Positions 19,380 through 29,435 are shown, numbered from the stretch's first letter. The stretch is 64,000 bases of DNA from Pectinophora gossypiella (GCF_024362695.1 NC_065426.1:1860001-1924000); one strand, 5' to 3'. Numbers and translations are program-made. Notes: generated from the sequence alone by a model not told the origin.

Positions 19380-19690
19380 CTCTAGCCATAGAGGCAGCCA
19401 ATCAGCTCGCGACACCAAACACTTCAGGTCCCCAATACCGACCCCGGCGGTATGGTCGACGATTTCCCTCATTCAGCGCTTATCGCTATCGACCCACTAG
19501 GGTCGATTAATTCTTTCAAATATTTTCCTCTCAGACGACGCCCTGAGCCGAGGTTCGCGCCCAACTGGGCACCGTCAGGCCTGTTGTCTTAAACGTTGTA
19601 CCGGGTGAGAGCCTTCAGCGCTCCCCATTTGTCCGGCCAAGTAGTTAATGCCATCTGCGGCAAATCTACAATAAGTCACGTCAAAAAAAA
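19380..19690 (+). mobile_element. Retroposon family D with 12-bp target duplication
   Basis: Plus-strand copy from CTCTAGCCATAGAGGCAGCC to AAGTCACGTCAAAAAAAA. Flanks repeat GGTGTCCTATGC at 19368-19379 and 19691-19702 exactly. Its 5' end matches the 18095 copy, so these may both be close to full length for a short element. Confidence 0.88.
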
Positions 19691-19711
19691 GGTGTCCTAT
19701 GCGTTATTTAG

Positions 19712-19860
19712 TTACAGTCATGAGCAACATAATGTACCCACTTTAGGACTCTGTCGCACTAACATATTTGACATTTAGTGAGACTTACAGTTCAATTTGT
19801 CAAAAAAGTTAATGTGACACGGCACCAAAGTGTATACATATTTAATGCTCGTGACCGTAC
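19712..19860. mobile_element. MITE family H
   Basis: TTACAGTCATGAGCAACATA at the left and TTTAATGCTCGTGACCGTAC at the right, with the family interior inverted relative to 10804-10947. Confidence 0.78.
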
Positions 19861-20880
19861 ATGCAAACCATCAGATTTTTGTTTTAATCTGAATCAAATA
19901 AGGAAATGATGGCGACATAATATTTAATATTTATATAGTTGTTAACGACGGTGACGACGGTCTCCTTGGTTGTCCTAAGTTTTGTTTTTAAATATGAAAA
20001 CTTGTCATGTTCTGTTGATCTTTTCATTTCATGCACTCCCAACAATAGTTTTAATTCATAATATTTTTTTAGACGTTGCCACCCCTATAAATCACGTGGC
20101 AAAACAAACACCTTTTGTTCAAAGCGGATTAATCTGGCTTGTCTTTTATGTAGGCAGGAAAATGCTTGTTGTGTTCCCTTGCGGAGTTTGATGTCTTCAG
20201 TCAGCCTGTTGATAATACATTTCCTATACCTTATTCATACTTCGTAGACATTATGTATTGTGGACATCTGTCACGTTACCTTTGAGATACAATAAAGTTA
20301 ACACCTTTTGACGACAAATTCCGAACTTATTGAATAGACTCGAGCGACTTTGATGAAATTATTTAGGTTGGTACTTGTTGTCTTTCAATTACTTACTGTG
20401 CCCACGCTTTTAGGGTTAACACGTGTGAGTTTATCTAATTTCTAACTATGTTTTTATAGACAAGGAAACTTTTTATAAAAGTTCCTGCCATATTGTACAT
20501 AGCAACGACGCACACACGAGTATCTAAGTAAATATTTAATCAACAGGCGTTATCCAATATGGAAGTCGCCATAATTTGATTACTAACTTTACACCGCCGA
20601 ATGGAAAGAAAATTAAATAAAAAAAAATCTCGTAAGAACAAGCTTCTCATGTTTGCGTAAGGTTCCGTACAATGAAAAACAAATTAAGGCACTTAAAAGT
20701 TAGGCATATATCACATTTCACACAAGCAATGAAATAACATTAGATGTACAAGTAACATAGCAATCACTTTTGTTATGGAAGTAAAATTAAGAATTTATTG
20801 TGAGACCATGATAATGAAGAAAGAGAAAAGAAATAAAAAAATATTAAAGAATTTTTTTTTTTCATTCAAAAATGTTATTC
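19861..20880. other. No feature recognised
   Basis: About 1 kb of AT-rich sequence without a significant frame or window-internal repeats. Possibly unique host intergenic or intronic DNA. Confidence 0.4.
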
Positions 20881-20943
20881 AGGTGGTGAGCCGTATCACC
20901 GTGTCTAATGGAAAACTGCACTTAAGATAAAAAAAAACAAATA

Positions 20944-21246
20944 AACACGTTCACTGTGTATGAACCACATATGAGACAATGAATTTGAAACTCATACGTG
21001 CATGGCCCACATATGGGTCAAAAACTCCAATGTGTTTATTGAAAAATAACATTGCACGTTTTCGATACACATAAAACATAAACAGCCTATATACGTCCCA
21101 CTACTGGGCACAGGCCTCCCCTCGATCAACCGGAGGGGGTAATTTTCGATACTCACATTGGATTTTTTTGCCCCATATATGGGTCATGCAAGTATGAGTT
21201 TCAAATACATTGCCTCATATGTGGTTCTACGCAGTGAACGTGTCAA
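20944..21246. mobile_element. Palindromic MITE family Y
   Basis: Inverted arms of about 91 and 93 bp: left arm 20944-21034 (ACACGTTCACTGTGTATGAA, CCACATATGAG, TTTGAAACTCATAC, CATATGGGTC, CCAATGTG) and right arm 21154-21246 in reverse. The loop is occupied by a SINE family 1 tail. Exact target duplication not resolved. Confidence 0.75.
21069..21142 (-). repeat. SINE family 1 tail inserted in MITE Y loop
   Basis: AACAGCCTATATACGTCCCA to AACCGGAGGGGG. Flanks repeat TTTTCGATAC at 21059-21068 and 21143-21152, so this is a true, very 5'-truncated insertion. Confidence 0.75.
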
Positions 21247-21330
21247 TAACTCATTGGTGCAAGTCCGATGCCAGGACAAACCGATGTCCCATTTGAGAAA
21301 CAAGCAGTAGGTACCCTAATAACGGAAGGA

Positions 21331-21574
21331 AGTTGTTTTCGCGTCGACAGCTAATTCCGAAGTTTACGGGAAAAATATTATTTTTTCCCGTGAGTAATAT
21401 CTTTTGCAAATCATTAATCAAACCATTCCGTTCTGTATTTTTTTTTTTTGATAAATGGTACACCTAGAACATCGGGGTTGAGATTTGGGAAATACCTAGT
21501 ACCTATCTTTATTGTTCGCTAAGGGAAGGGTATTCGCGGCTTATTTATGTATTTATTTATTATGGTGCATTAAC
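21331..21574. other. No feature recognised
   Basis: AT-rich spacer. The short minus-strand frame here has no recognisable domain. Confidence 0.3.
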
Positions 21575-21645
21575 ACAGGGTCCGCTTACCTAACCTGAAG
21601 ATTTGACAGGCCCGGTTTTTTACAGAAGCGACTGCCTGTCTGACC
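21575..21645 (-). repeat. SINE family 4 fragment
   Basis: ACCTGAAGATTTGACAGGCC and CAGAAGCGACTGCCTGTCTG, followed by a TA/TATG-rich microsatellite to about 21700. Confidence 0.7.
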
Positions 21646-21714
21646 TTATATATATGTATGTATGTATATATAAGTATATGTATAATATATATATTTTTTC
21701 ATTTTGTTTTTTTA

Positions 21715-21825
21715 TAATGTAGCAATCATGCTAGACCAACAAGAGCGTGGCTCGTAAATTAGTGATGATATATTTAAGGACTTTTGTACCACTGTAGAGC
21801 GAATAAATTTTATTTCATTTCATTT
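21715..21825 (+). repeat. Retroposon tail with (ATTTC)n end
   Basis: CATGCTAGACCAACAAGAGC then GTGGCTCGTAAATTAGTGAT, and GCGAATAAATTTTATTTC with short ATTTC repeats. The first part resembles retroposon N at 28104 and 62421. Confidence 0.45.
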
Positions 21826-22070
21826 CAGCTCGCGACAAGAAACACTTCAGGACCCCGATACCAACCCCGCCGGCGCGATCGACGATTTCCCTCTTGTGTC
21901 TATTAATTCTTTTAATATATTCCTCTCAGACGACGCCGTAAGCCGAGGTTCGCGCCCAAATGCGCAACCTTAGGCCTGTTGTCTTAAATTTTGTACCGGG
22001 TGAGAGCTCTCAGCTCCCCCCATTTGTTCGCGGCCAAGTAATTAATGCCATTTTCCGCAAATCTACAAAT
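21826..22070 (+). repeat. Retroposon family D, tail lost
   Basis: CAGCTCGCGACAAGAAACAC to GCCATTTTCCGCAAATCTAC. The A-tail is gone, and no target duplication was seen. Contains a CAGCGCTTATCGCTATCGA-block deletion. Confidence 0.75.
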
Positions 22071-22201
22071 AACCCTCAACAAAACATTCACAGTACAGTT
22101 ACAAAGAAAATAATCATGTTGTCAGGGTCTTTGGCATCTCAGTAGTACCCCTGAAGCCAAGGTTGATGAGGTTGGTCGTTGACTTCACAAACCATTCATT
22201 C

Positions 22202-22395
22202 ATTCAGATTGTCCGATAATAAGATGATCCGTGCTTCGGAAGGCACGTTAAGCCGTTGGTCCCGGTTGGTACTTACTGATGTAAGTGGTCGTTACATGAG
22301 CCATGTCAGGGGCCTTTGGCGGCTCAATAGTAACCCTGACACCAGGGTTGATGAAGTTGGTACTCCACCTCACAACCCACACGATAGAAGAAGGT
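22202..22395 (+). repeat. SINE family 2, 5'-truncated
   Basis: Begins GATTGTCCGATAATAAGATG and runs through AAGCCGTTGGTCCCGGTTG, TGAGCCATGTCAGGGGCCTT, CCTGACACCAGGGTTGATGA, ending CACACGATAGAAGAAGG. The tRNA-like head is missing. Confidence 0.8.
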
Positions 22396-22572
22396 TCGAG
22401 AGAAGTCCTACGTTGTATAGAGAAAGGTACCTACCACAATAACCATAGAACGCGTGTATAAGAACATAACATAACAATTGAGAACCCAACAAACCCTTTC
22501 CCAATTAAAAAACAAATCGAATAACAAAGTCCTTCAACAAGCAATAAAACAGGAAATCTGTTTAAACAAATA

Positions 22573-22660
22573 AAACAATAACAATACAATACAATAAACA
22601 TTTATTGGAAAGCGAGATCGTAAACTTAACAGCTATTTAGACGTTTCCCCCTTTAAGGGT
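22573..22660 (-). repeat. Non-LTR tail family M
   Basis: ACAATACAATACAATAAACA then TTTATTGGAAAGCGAGATCG: minus-strand tail with (TTGTA)n repeats. Confidence 0.6.
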
Positions 22661-22894
22661 TGTTAAAAATTAATAGAACAATCACATTATTGTCTTTTGG
22701 TTATAAAATTTATTTATATAACATTTTATATTATCCGCTTGTCTATACAACATAACATAGCATCATCTTTTTCGTGGTCTACCTCAGAGGCAGTATTGCC
22801 AAATAATCGATGAATCGATAATCGACATTTCATATAATCATCATTTTCGACATTTATTTAGGGACTTAAGAAATAATCGATTATTCATCCACAT

Positions 22895-23255
22895 TCACAC
22901 ATTCTCGAGAAATGCATTTTAGGAGGTATGTGACCTAACCTGTATTGGGCTGGTTTTCAGTTAATCAATCAATCAATCAATCAATAATACTTTATTGCAC
23001 AACAACACATACAAAGGACATAAGCATACGAATAAAAACGTAAGCACAATAGGCAGCCATTGCTAAACAGCAATTTCCCGAATCAATTTTTAATTCAATT
23101 AAATTTTTTATTTCGGCAATTTTTTAAGTTGGCCTTTGCAGGTTGGAAGGTCAGACAGGCAGTCGCTTCTGTAAAAAAACGGGACCGCGATCAAATCTTC
23201 AGGTTAAGTCAAGCAGATTCTAAGAAAAACGGGATTACGCTAGGGAGATAATGAT
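22895..23255 (+). repeat. SINE family 4 interrupted by a family M tail
   Basis: Family 4 sequence to GTATTGGGCTGGTTTTCAG (about 22961), then an (AATC)n-flanked M-type insert (TAATACTTTATTGCACAAC) to about 23130, then family 4 resumes at CAGGTTGGAAGGTCAGACAG and ends GCTAGGGAGATAATG. Insert borders approximate. Confidence 0.7.
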
Positions 23256-23977
23256 GCAGTCGCAAATCCCCATTGAAACGCGGTAAGAACCCGTTATTAT
23301 GTGCTTTAATTATGATGATGCAGTCGATCATCTGGCAACCCTAATCAGTTGGTACCTCTGGTATCGGTAAAGACGTAAGGAAAGAAATTACATCAAGAAA
23401 ATTTAATTTTCTCCTCTCACAGACAGACACGGGTATCGCAGGCTTGTTGGCGAATAAAACAATATAATTCTCGCAAAATTCACCATTTTATTAGCAACAT
23501 AAACAATTGCTAAGCCCGCTCGAAATTAAAATGGTACGTCCTAAAACTTTACCACCCTTCACTTAATAAAATCGTCGAGGTTTTAATGTATAAGTAAAAT
23601 ACTTGGAATTGTTCATTGGCCGAAGCATAAAAATTATCAAGGAAAGCTTTTCGGAATTTAAAATTGGTCGATAAAAAAATATTAAAATTTTATTTCGCAC
23701 TTAGGAGCTTAGAAACAAATTTTGTTTTTTTAAATAGAAATTTCAATAACGGCAGTTAGAAGTACATTTTTTATTTAACGTGATTTATTTTTGGTACTTC
23801 GATAACTTGGACAACATGCCGGAATTTGAAAGTAAAAATAGAACCAAACCGGTATTAAGATTGTTTTAGCATTTGGCGGAAATAAAGTTATTTTTGCGGG
23901 AATAATCTTCTTGAAATACCGCCTGTCACGTTTTTTGTTTTATAAATATACGAATATCCCTACTACTAGGTATAGTA
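23256..23977. other. Mostly unassigned AT-rich stretch
   Basis: Contains one short block at 23262-23325 (CCCCATTGAAACGCGGTAAG, CCGTTATTATGTGCTTTAAT) shared with 32165-32225. The rest shows nothing recognisable. Confidence 0.4.
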
Positions 23978-24425
23978 GACGACAGGTCGACATGGCAATT
24001 CTCTAGTGACGTGACGTTTTCAATATCGATATATTTTTATTATGTATGTAACAAAATGTGAATAAAATAATACCACGTTTTCATTTAAGTTAATATTTAT
24101 TCAGCTGAATCATCTAACGTTAATTTTATTTCTAAAATATTATTCTTAGTTTTCAATTATATGTAAAATATACTTGCTATATTTATAATTTTGATTGACC
24201 ATACATATTTAGATTAGATTTCTTTTAAATCTATTGTTTTTCTTTTGTGTTAATGTTAATTTCTAATTCAATAAATTATGTGAGCGAGATTATAATCGAT
24301 AAACGCGGTCGATACGGACTCGTGCGACACTAAGACTAAGACGCCGCGGGGACTGTGCGGGTGTGCGGGGCGACCCCGCCTCCGCGGCTCACGTCATGCC
24401 CCGATTGCCATGTCGACCTGTCGTC
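23978..24425. mobile_element. Inverted-repeat-bounded element, unclassified
   Basis: A perfect 22-bp inverted pair: GACGACAGGTCGACATGGCA.. at 23978-23999 and its complement at 24404-24425. After a 7-nt mismatch the inverted match resumes with TGACGTGA on both sides. Between the arms, an AT-rich left part and a GC-rich right part (24290-24400, GCCGCGGGGACTGTGCGGG). No ORF. No clear target duplication. Confidence 0.6.
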
Positions 24426-24646
24426 AACAGTACATAAGCTCACGACTCTATCCATTGAGTGACTTTCCAATCGACGTTCCCCAAACACACGATAGATGGC
24501 GTTCAAAAATCAAAATTATTTATTTACCTTTCTTACATGTTTTTCTTAAACTAGTTACTGGAGCCTCCTTTTAAGCAAATGCCTGTACCAGGAGACCCCG
24601 CGTATTTGTTGTTTCGTGTTTAATGACAATAAATGATTTGGTATTG

Positions 24647-24849
24647 GTCATTATGCGTATTGTTAGTTTTGCTAATGCGTCATTATGCGTTTTGGACGTT
24701 TTGCGTGTATGTCTAAATTCGAATTTTCCGTTAGTCATTATACGTATACGTCTTTTCACGTACGCGTCATTTTGCGTTTTAGTAGAAATGCTAATAGGTC
24801 AATATGCGAATGTGTCATATTGCGAAAAAAACCATTGGTCATTGTGCGT
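24647..24849 (+). repeat. Decayed 16/32-bp periodic array of GTCATTATGCGT
   Basis: Eight recognisable copies of GTCATTATGCGT or one- to three-base variants start at 24647, 24679, 24695, 24734, 24766, 24798, 24813 and 24838. Most spacings are 32 or about 16. Not part of any other repeat family seen here. Confidence 0.7.
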
Positions 24850-24944
24850 CAAAAGGGTAGTAAATAGGTAAGAAAGTTTTGTTACCTTTAAGTTTTACAA
24901 ATAAGCAATTAAAAAACGGAGTTGTTCACTTTTAACGTGATAAT

Positions 24945-25055
24945 GACCTATTTTCTCATTGCTGGGGTACATAATTATTAAAAAATGTAACGTAATGACA
25001 GAAGCATATAATAAAACTAATTGTTTCTTGATATTTGGATCACATTATGTATAGA
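24945..25055 (+). repeat. Repeat family O, 5' part
   Basis: Shares GGTACATAATTATT, AGAAGCATATAATAAAACTA and TGATATTTGGATCACATTAT with 53600-53700. Ends at the SINE head at 25058. Confidence 0.55.
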
Positions 25056-25057
25056 GT

Positions 25058-25384
25058 GCCTCCGTGGTCTAGTGGTTAGAGCGTTAGGCTCACGATCTGG
25101 AGGTCCGGGTTCGATTCCCGATGGGGACATTGTCGAAATCACTTTGTGAGACTGTCCTTTGTTTGGTAAGGACTTTTCAGGCTTGAATCACCTGATTGTC
25201 CGAAAAAGTAAGATGATTCCGTGCTTCGAAGGCACGTTAAGCCGTTGGTCTCGGCTATTAGCCGTAAAAACATCTCCACCAACCCGCAGTGGAGCAGCGT
25301 GGTGGAGTATGTTCCATACCCCCTCCGGTTGATTGAGGGGAGGCCTGTGCCCAGCAGTGGGACGTATATAGGCAGTTTATGTAA
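25058..25384 (+). mobile_element. SINE family 1, full length
   Basis: Head GCCTCCGTGGTCTAGTGGTT (A box TGGTCTAGTGG) and B box GGTTCGATTCC, then ATGGGGACATTGTCGAAATC. Body and tail match 18749-19094; ends TATATAGGCAGTTTATG. This copy has the best preserved head. The acceptor-stem-like ends of the head can still pair in part, but there is no mature tRNA gene. Confidence 0.9.
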
Positions 25385-25477
25385 GTAAATATATTTTTTG
25401 TTCAGACGCTCAGTTATTTTTGTAATACTCAATATTTTGGTACAATTTCTTTATATAGATAACAAAAGAAAACAGAT

Positions 25478-25591
25478 TCGCATCCGCGTCGCAAAACTAT
25501 GGAACGTAAAATAATAAAAAAAACACAAACAGATTTTCAAGAATTTTCCGACAGGAAATTCCACTTGATGTCAACTCAGAATCATGTAAAA
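25478..25591. repeat. MITE family E, internal fragment
   Basis: CGTCGCAAAACTATGGAACG, an A-rich loop, AGGAAATTCCACTTGATGTC, AACTCAGAATCATG. Both termini missing. Confidence 0.7.
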
Positions 25592-25924
25592 TTTTAAATA
25601 ATTAAAAAAACTAAAAAGAAAACGAATTTTGCAACGGATTTTTTTTTTGCCAACTCCACTGGGATTACAAATGTGAATCTATGTAAGTACTTACATCAAA
25701 AGTACAACTCCGTCAAATCAAGGTTCCCATAACTGAGAGGCTGGTCCTAGCAAATGACCACAACGATGAGGATTCTGCGCTACAAGTTTGAGAATAAACC
25801 CTTTTTATTGAGACTAGACGAGAGTGCTTTCAATGTGTGGTGCAAGGGATAAGCGAACTGTGTTAGGTTAGTAGTACAGCGAACCACCACCAGAGTTGTG
25901 GTTGACCAAATTGGAGATGTCCTT
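25592..25924. other. No feature recognised
   Basis: No frame and no repeat assignment. Confidence 0.3.
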
Positions 25925-26035
25925 AAAAAAGGTTCAGTATGATCCACTCTGAAACGGTGTGCGTGTATGAAACGATTGATGAATGTGGAGGAAGCAAGAG
26001 AAGTGTGTCAGAATCCGAGCAAATGAAATTCCTTT
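25925..26035 (+). pseudogene. LINE ORF C-terminal fragment, family W
   Basis: GTGTGCGTGTATGAAACGAT, TGATGAATGTGGAGGAAGCA encode CACMKRLMNVEEAREV-like residues after small shifts. Related decayed copies occur at 29440, 30425, 36870, 52740 and 54545, giving a consistent peptide that I associate with the end of an insect LINE polyprotein. Confidence 0.5.
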
Positions 26036-26070
26036 TTTTCTGCTTTGTCTGTATGTATGTATAATAGGTA

Positions 26071-26203
26071 CAGCGCTTATCGCTATCGCCCCACTAGCTT
26101 TTTTTTGACGTGACTTATAGTAGATTTGTCGCAGATGGCATTAACTACTTGGCCGGACATATGGGGAGCGCTGAAGGCTCTCACCCGGTGGCCCACTAGC
26201 AAA
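26071..26203 (-). mobile_element. Retroposon family D inserted in an older family D fragment
   Basis: 26071-26098 is a plus-strand D fragment (CAGCGCTTATCGCTATCG). A minus-strand D copy follows at 26099-26191, with T-run at its left (A-tail of the sense strand) and truncation at CCGGGTGAGAGCC. Flanking 12-mers at 26087-26098 and 26189-26200 agree at 10 of 12 positions (CCCACTAGC shared). Confidence 0.75.
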
Positions 26204-26226
26204 CCCCGGACCATAGCATGAAGAAT

Positions 26227-26395
26227 ACTACGTATAGAACGGCAACTCTCCGCTCCCCACCAGCGGCTGAGCTAGGTTTACCTCATCCCCTCTCTCTTAC
26301 TTTAGTCTTCATTCGTATGGCGTCAGACGTCACACACACAGATGCTCGTGTACGATAACGTCAAAGAGTAATAATATCTGTGCAAAAAAGTGACC
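26227..26395 (+). repeat. Repeat family V, second copy
   Basis: Closely matches 16927-17095 (ACGTATAGAACGGCAACTCT, GCTAGGTTTACCTCA, GTACGATAACGTCAA). Confidence 0.65.
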
Positions 26396-26510
26396 GGGCG
26401 CATCACTTACTCCTAGCAGTTTACGTCCTTTTAAGACTAAAGAGAAAGACCCCTAGAGCAGTAAGGCCGCTCAATTATACTTTTTTATTTCATTTATGAA
26501 TGTTTGTATA

Positions 26511-26795
26511 TTCGACCATTATAGACGGTGATACGGCTCACCACCTATCACGTTGGTCTAACAGAAAGCTCCGCGAGGTGTGGGTACTTAATTCATCTTG
26601 TGATGGATGTACAGTCACGAGCAATACAATTTACCCACTTTAGGACTCTGTCGCACTAACATGTTTGACATTTAGTGAGACTTACAGTTCAATTTGTCAA
26701 AAAGTTAGTGTGACATGGTACCAAAGTATATAAGTACATATTAATGCTCGTGACCGTACTACCCCAATTGGGATCTAGTCATGAACGTATGTTAT
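26511..26795 (+). repeat. SINE family 5 interrupted by MITE H
   Basis: Family 5 from CGACCATTATAGACGGTGAT to TTGTGATGGATGTAC (26612), then MITE H, then TACCCCAATTGGGATCTAGT. Seven bases of the host (CTCTGAC) are missing at the right junction. Confidence 0.75.
26609..26759. mobile_element. MITE family H inside SINE family 5
   Basis: GTACAGTCACGAGCAATACA to AATGCTCGTGACCGTAC, inverted relative to the 10804 copy. Confidence 0.8.
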
Positions 26796-27126
26796 GGTAG
26801 TTTAAATATTCTGTTTGTGTCCAATACAGGTATTTGATTTTCATTTGAAGAAATGAAATGAAACGAAACGAAACGAAATTAAATGAAAATTTATTGTAAC
26901 TTTCTTCAATTTGTGTCTTCTCGCTTGTGCCTTAGCCCACAAAGGGCCACAAGACACAAGGAGATCATAAAACACAACGCGGCCCGCATCGGCAATAAAA
27001 CGCAGATTTCCAACTCCATATTATATGAACGCTGTTCCTTTTATTTGGTAAGAAGTGACTCTCAGCGCGAGTCCTTCAAACGTGCTGAGGAAATACTTTA
27101 CGTTCCACTATCAACAGCCCTGTTTT

Positions 27127-27425
27127 TGGCTGTTAGAGCGTTGAGCTCACGAACTGGAGGTCCGGGCTCGATTCCCGATGGGGACATTTTCAAAATGACT
27201 TTGTGATTAGCCTTTGTTTGGCTAGGATATTGCATTGAATCATCTGATTGTCCGAAAAAGGAAGATGATTCTGTGCTCCGTTAAGCTGGTCCCGGCTATT
27301 AGCCGTAAAACACCTCCACCAATCCGCAGTGGAACAGCTTGGTGGAGTATGCTCCATACCCTCCGGTTGATTGAGAGGAGCCCTATGCCCTGCAGTGGAA
27401 GATAGAATATAGGCTGTTCAATTAT
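27127..27425 (+). repeat. SINE family 1, diverged
   Basis: Starts within the head (CTGTTAGAGCGTTGAGCTCA, GTCCGGGCTCGATTCCC) and reaches AGTGGAAGATAGAATATAGG. Several small deletions. An open frame across it is fortuitous. Confidence 0.8.
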
Positions 27426-27462
27426 TGTATGTTTTTATGTTTTCTTCTCAGTCACTATGGTC

Positions 27463-27530
27463 CTGTGGTATATCTGCTTGCTTTCCAAACGGGGAGCGCC
27501 GGTTCAATATCCAGTACCGGACTTGCACCA
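27463..27530 (+). repeat. SINE family 5 head
   Basis: tRNA-like: GTGGTATATCTGCTTGCTTT, CCAAACGGGGAGCGCCGGTT, CCAGTACCGGACTTGCACCA. B box degenerate. Confidence 0.6.
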
Positions 27531-27534
27531 ATCA

Positions 27535-27872
27535 TCATCCCCCTAGCATTATCCCGTTTTTCACAGAGTCCGCTTACCTAACCTGAAGATTTGACAGGTC
27601 CGGTTTTATACAGAAGCAACTGCCAGTCTGACCTTCCAACACGCAAATACCAGCCCAATAAAGGTTAGGTCACATACCTCCGAAAATGCATTTCTCGGGA
27701 ATATGGGTTCCTCCCCGATGTTTTCCTCCACGGCTGAGCAGGTGATAATCATTTATGATGCAAACATGAATTCGAAAAGAAATTCGATAATCATTGGTTT
27801 AGGCCTGTGATGGATTCGAACCTGCGACCTCAGAGTGAGAGGCAAGTGTTCTACTAACTGGGCCTTTGATCA
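27535..27872 (-). mobile_element. SINE family 4, full length
   Basis: On the minus strand: head CCCAGTTAGTAGAACACTTG with GAGGTCGCAGGTTCGAATCC (B box), body AAACCAATGATTATCGAATT and TGATTATCACCTGCTCAGCC, CGAGAAATGCATTTTCGGAG, tail GGACCTGTCAAATCTTCAGG and GGGATAATGCTAGGGGG. Best preserved family 4 copy. Confidence 0.85.
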
Positions 27873-28103
27873 AGTACATAAATGTTATACCTGGAAATAA
27901 TTATTTTATTTCGAATAAATGTAATATTTCTAAGAGAAATATGATTTTATTACCAAAAAAAGCAAACCATTTAAACAATATTTTAATGTAAGTATAAAAC
28001 ATTTCTCGGATGGTTTTTAGATGAATATTTACCAGCAAGTGGTCTAAAAAGTCCACATGGAAGCAATTTTAGCTAAAAAGGAAATATTGATTTTTAGATT
28101 AAT
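27873..28103. other. No feature recognised
   Basis: AT-rich spacer without frames or repeats. Confidence 0.3.
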
Positions 28104-28400
28104 TTGGACGGAGATGGGATCCATCGATATGGCAATCCAGGACGGAAGGGGTGCCTCACAGGGACTGTAACCTAGAACCTGACAGAGGGCAGCAGCAACT
28201 GTCAGTACTATTCACAGGCGGAGGACAGGAGTCCTAGTTCGGCTTTGAAATAGACTACTCTGGGCGTCATCCCACTCGCGTCAGACAGAGTACTGCGGGA
28301 CGGAAGGCAAGAGGGAAACCACTGCCCCATTTTTCCCTAAAAAGTAGCATGGATAATGCTACACCGACAAGAGCGTGGCTCTGAAATTAATGATGATGAG
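28104..28400. repeat. Retroposon N, long copy
   Basis: Shares ATTTTTCCCTAAAAAGTAGC, GCGTCAGACAGAGTACTG and AGAGCGTGGCTCTGAAATT (reverse complements) with the A-tailed copy at 62421-62617. Extends further, with GGATCCATCGATATGGCAAT at its left. Ends AATGATGATGAG. No ORF. Confidence 0.55.
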
Positions 28401-28799
28401 ATTAATTTATTGCTTCGATGCAATTTCTAGCTAAGTTCCCTTCCTCGGCCACAACGTCACTTATAAAAAAACCTTTTTAATCCAGAGTATTGTTTTGCTA
28501 ATTTGCTCTCTTAACCTCACGGCGGAAAACATGGATTTATTCACCTGCGCTCTGAGTGAGTTCATAAAAGTAGCACTCTTGTAGTAGCATTTGTTATGCA
28601 AAAAGCTCAGTTTAATTAATCAGTGTAAATATTAGTTGATGTATACGTACCTGTATAAAGAATTGGTATATTTGTAAATAAATTTCTCGACAAAAAATGT
28701 TCATTTCCTTTTTAAAATACAAGGGTTCTGGGGTTTCTTTTTAAAGCTAGAATTTTCTTGTAGTAGGAGGCGCTACTCAATCATATATATAACTATCTA

Positions 28800-28801
<2 letters not shown>

Positions 28802-28848
<47 letters not shown>
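28802..28848. repeat. (TG)n microsatellite
   Basis: 47 bp of uninterrupted TG/GT alternation. Confidence 0.98.
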
Positions 28849-28850
<2 letters not shown>

Positions 28851-29247
28851 GGGTCAGTAAATTGTGTGTATGTGAGTATGTGTAGGTAAGCGCGCTTGTG
28901 TTGTACTCAGAAAGACCCTGAAAACATATTATTCACATTTATTATAATAATATTTATATTTTCAAGGTAGAGGATACCTGGAATTTTCTCTAGATCAATA
29001 GGGCCGCCCAAGTTGTACTTCAATAAAGTGTATTTCATTTGTTTTGATGTTATGAAATGAACATATTTTATTCGCATTTATTTTCGACAAGTTAGTTACC
29101 TACTTTACCCTAAGCTTTATCGAGTTTCTATTTGTTTTCATACATTTTTCGAATTACTTTTTCTCGTAAAACCACTTCACTTAATCCTCTACGAAGGACT
29201 GTTATAAGTATAACAAACATTGTATAACAATATTTTATGTTTATTTT
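28849..29247. other. No feature recognised
   Basis: AT-rich; an AATAAAGTGTATTTCATTTG motif near 29023 resembles a retroposon end but lacks a body. Confidence 0.3.
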
Positions 29248-29435
29248 AAAAAAAGAACGTCTAGGACCCTGTGCCGAGGTTTTTCTTGCAGCTTCTTTTC
29301 TCCGGCTATACAGGTTGTGAGAAGCTGCAATAGTTTTAGGCGGATGAGACGTTCGTTATGTAAAAATTAACTATTCATAATGTAACTATGTTACCAACTG
29401 AATGAAGATATTTAGGAATTTTAATTTGAATAAAT
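29248..29435 (+). repeat. Retroposon family K 3' end
   Basis: GACCCTGTGCCGAGGTTTTT, CTTGCAGCTTC, CTATACAGGTTGTGAGAAGC, TTAGGCGGATGAGACGTTCG, ATGTAACTATGTTACC, ending GAATAAAT. Related copies at 46320, 49183 and 56100. Confidence 0.6.

Larger units (their letters stand above)
20881..21330 (-). repeat. SINE family 5, split by MITE Y
   Basis: Left piece GGTGGTGAGCCGTATCACCG (20883-20912) and right piece AATAACTCATTGGTGCAAGT (21245-21330) are adjacent blocks of family 5 in the uninterrupted copy at 34570-34690. Confidence 0.7.

Noticed and set aside
24290..24400. GC-rich patch as a CpG-island promoter
   Set aside because: It lies inside the inverted-repeat-bounded element 23978-24425 and has no downstream frame or donor site. 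A transposon interior is the simpler reading.
24571..24871. Overlapping short frames over the GTCATTATGCGT array
   Set aside because: They arise from the periodic repeat and have repetitive, domain-free translations.
25058..25130. Possible tRNA gene
   Set aside because: A and B boxes are present, but the acceptor ends do not pair fully and the sequence continues as SINE family 1. The same applies to the heads at 31421, 33020, 27800 and 41905.
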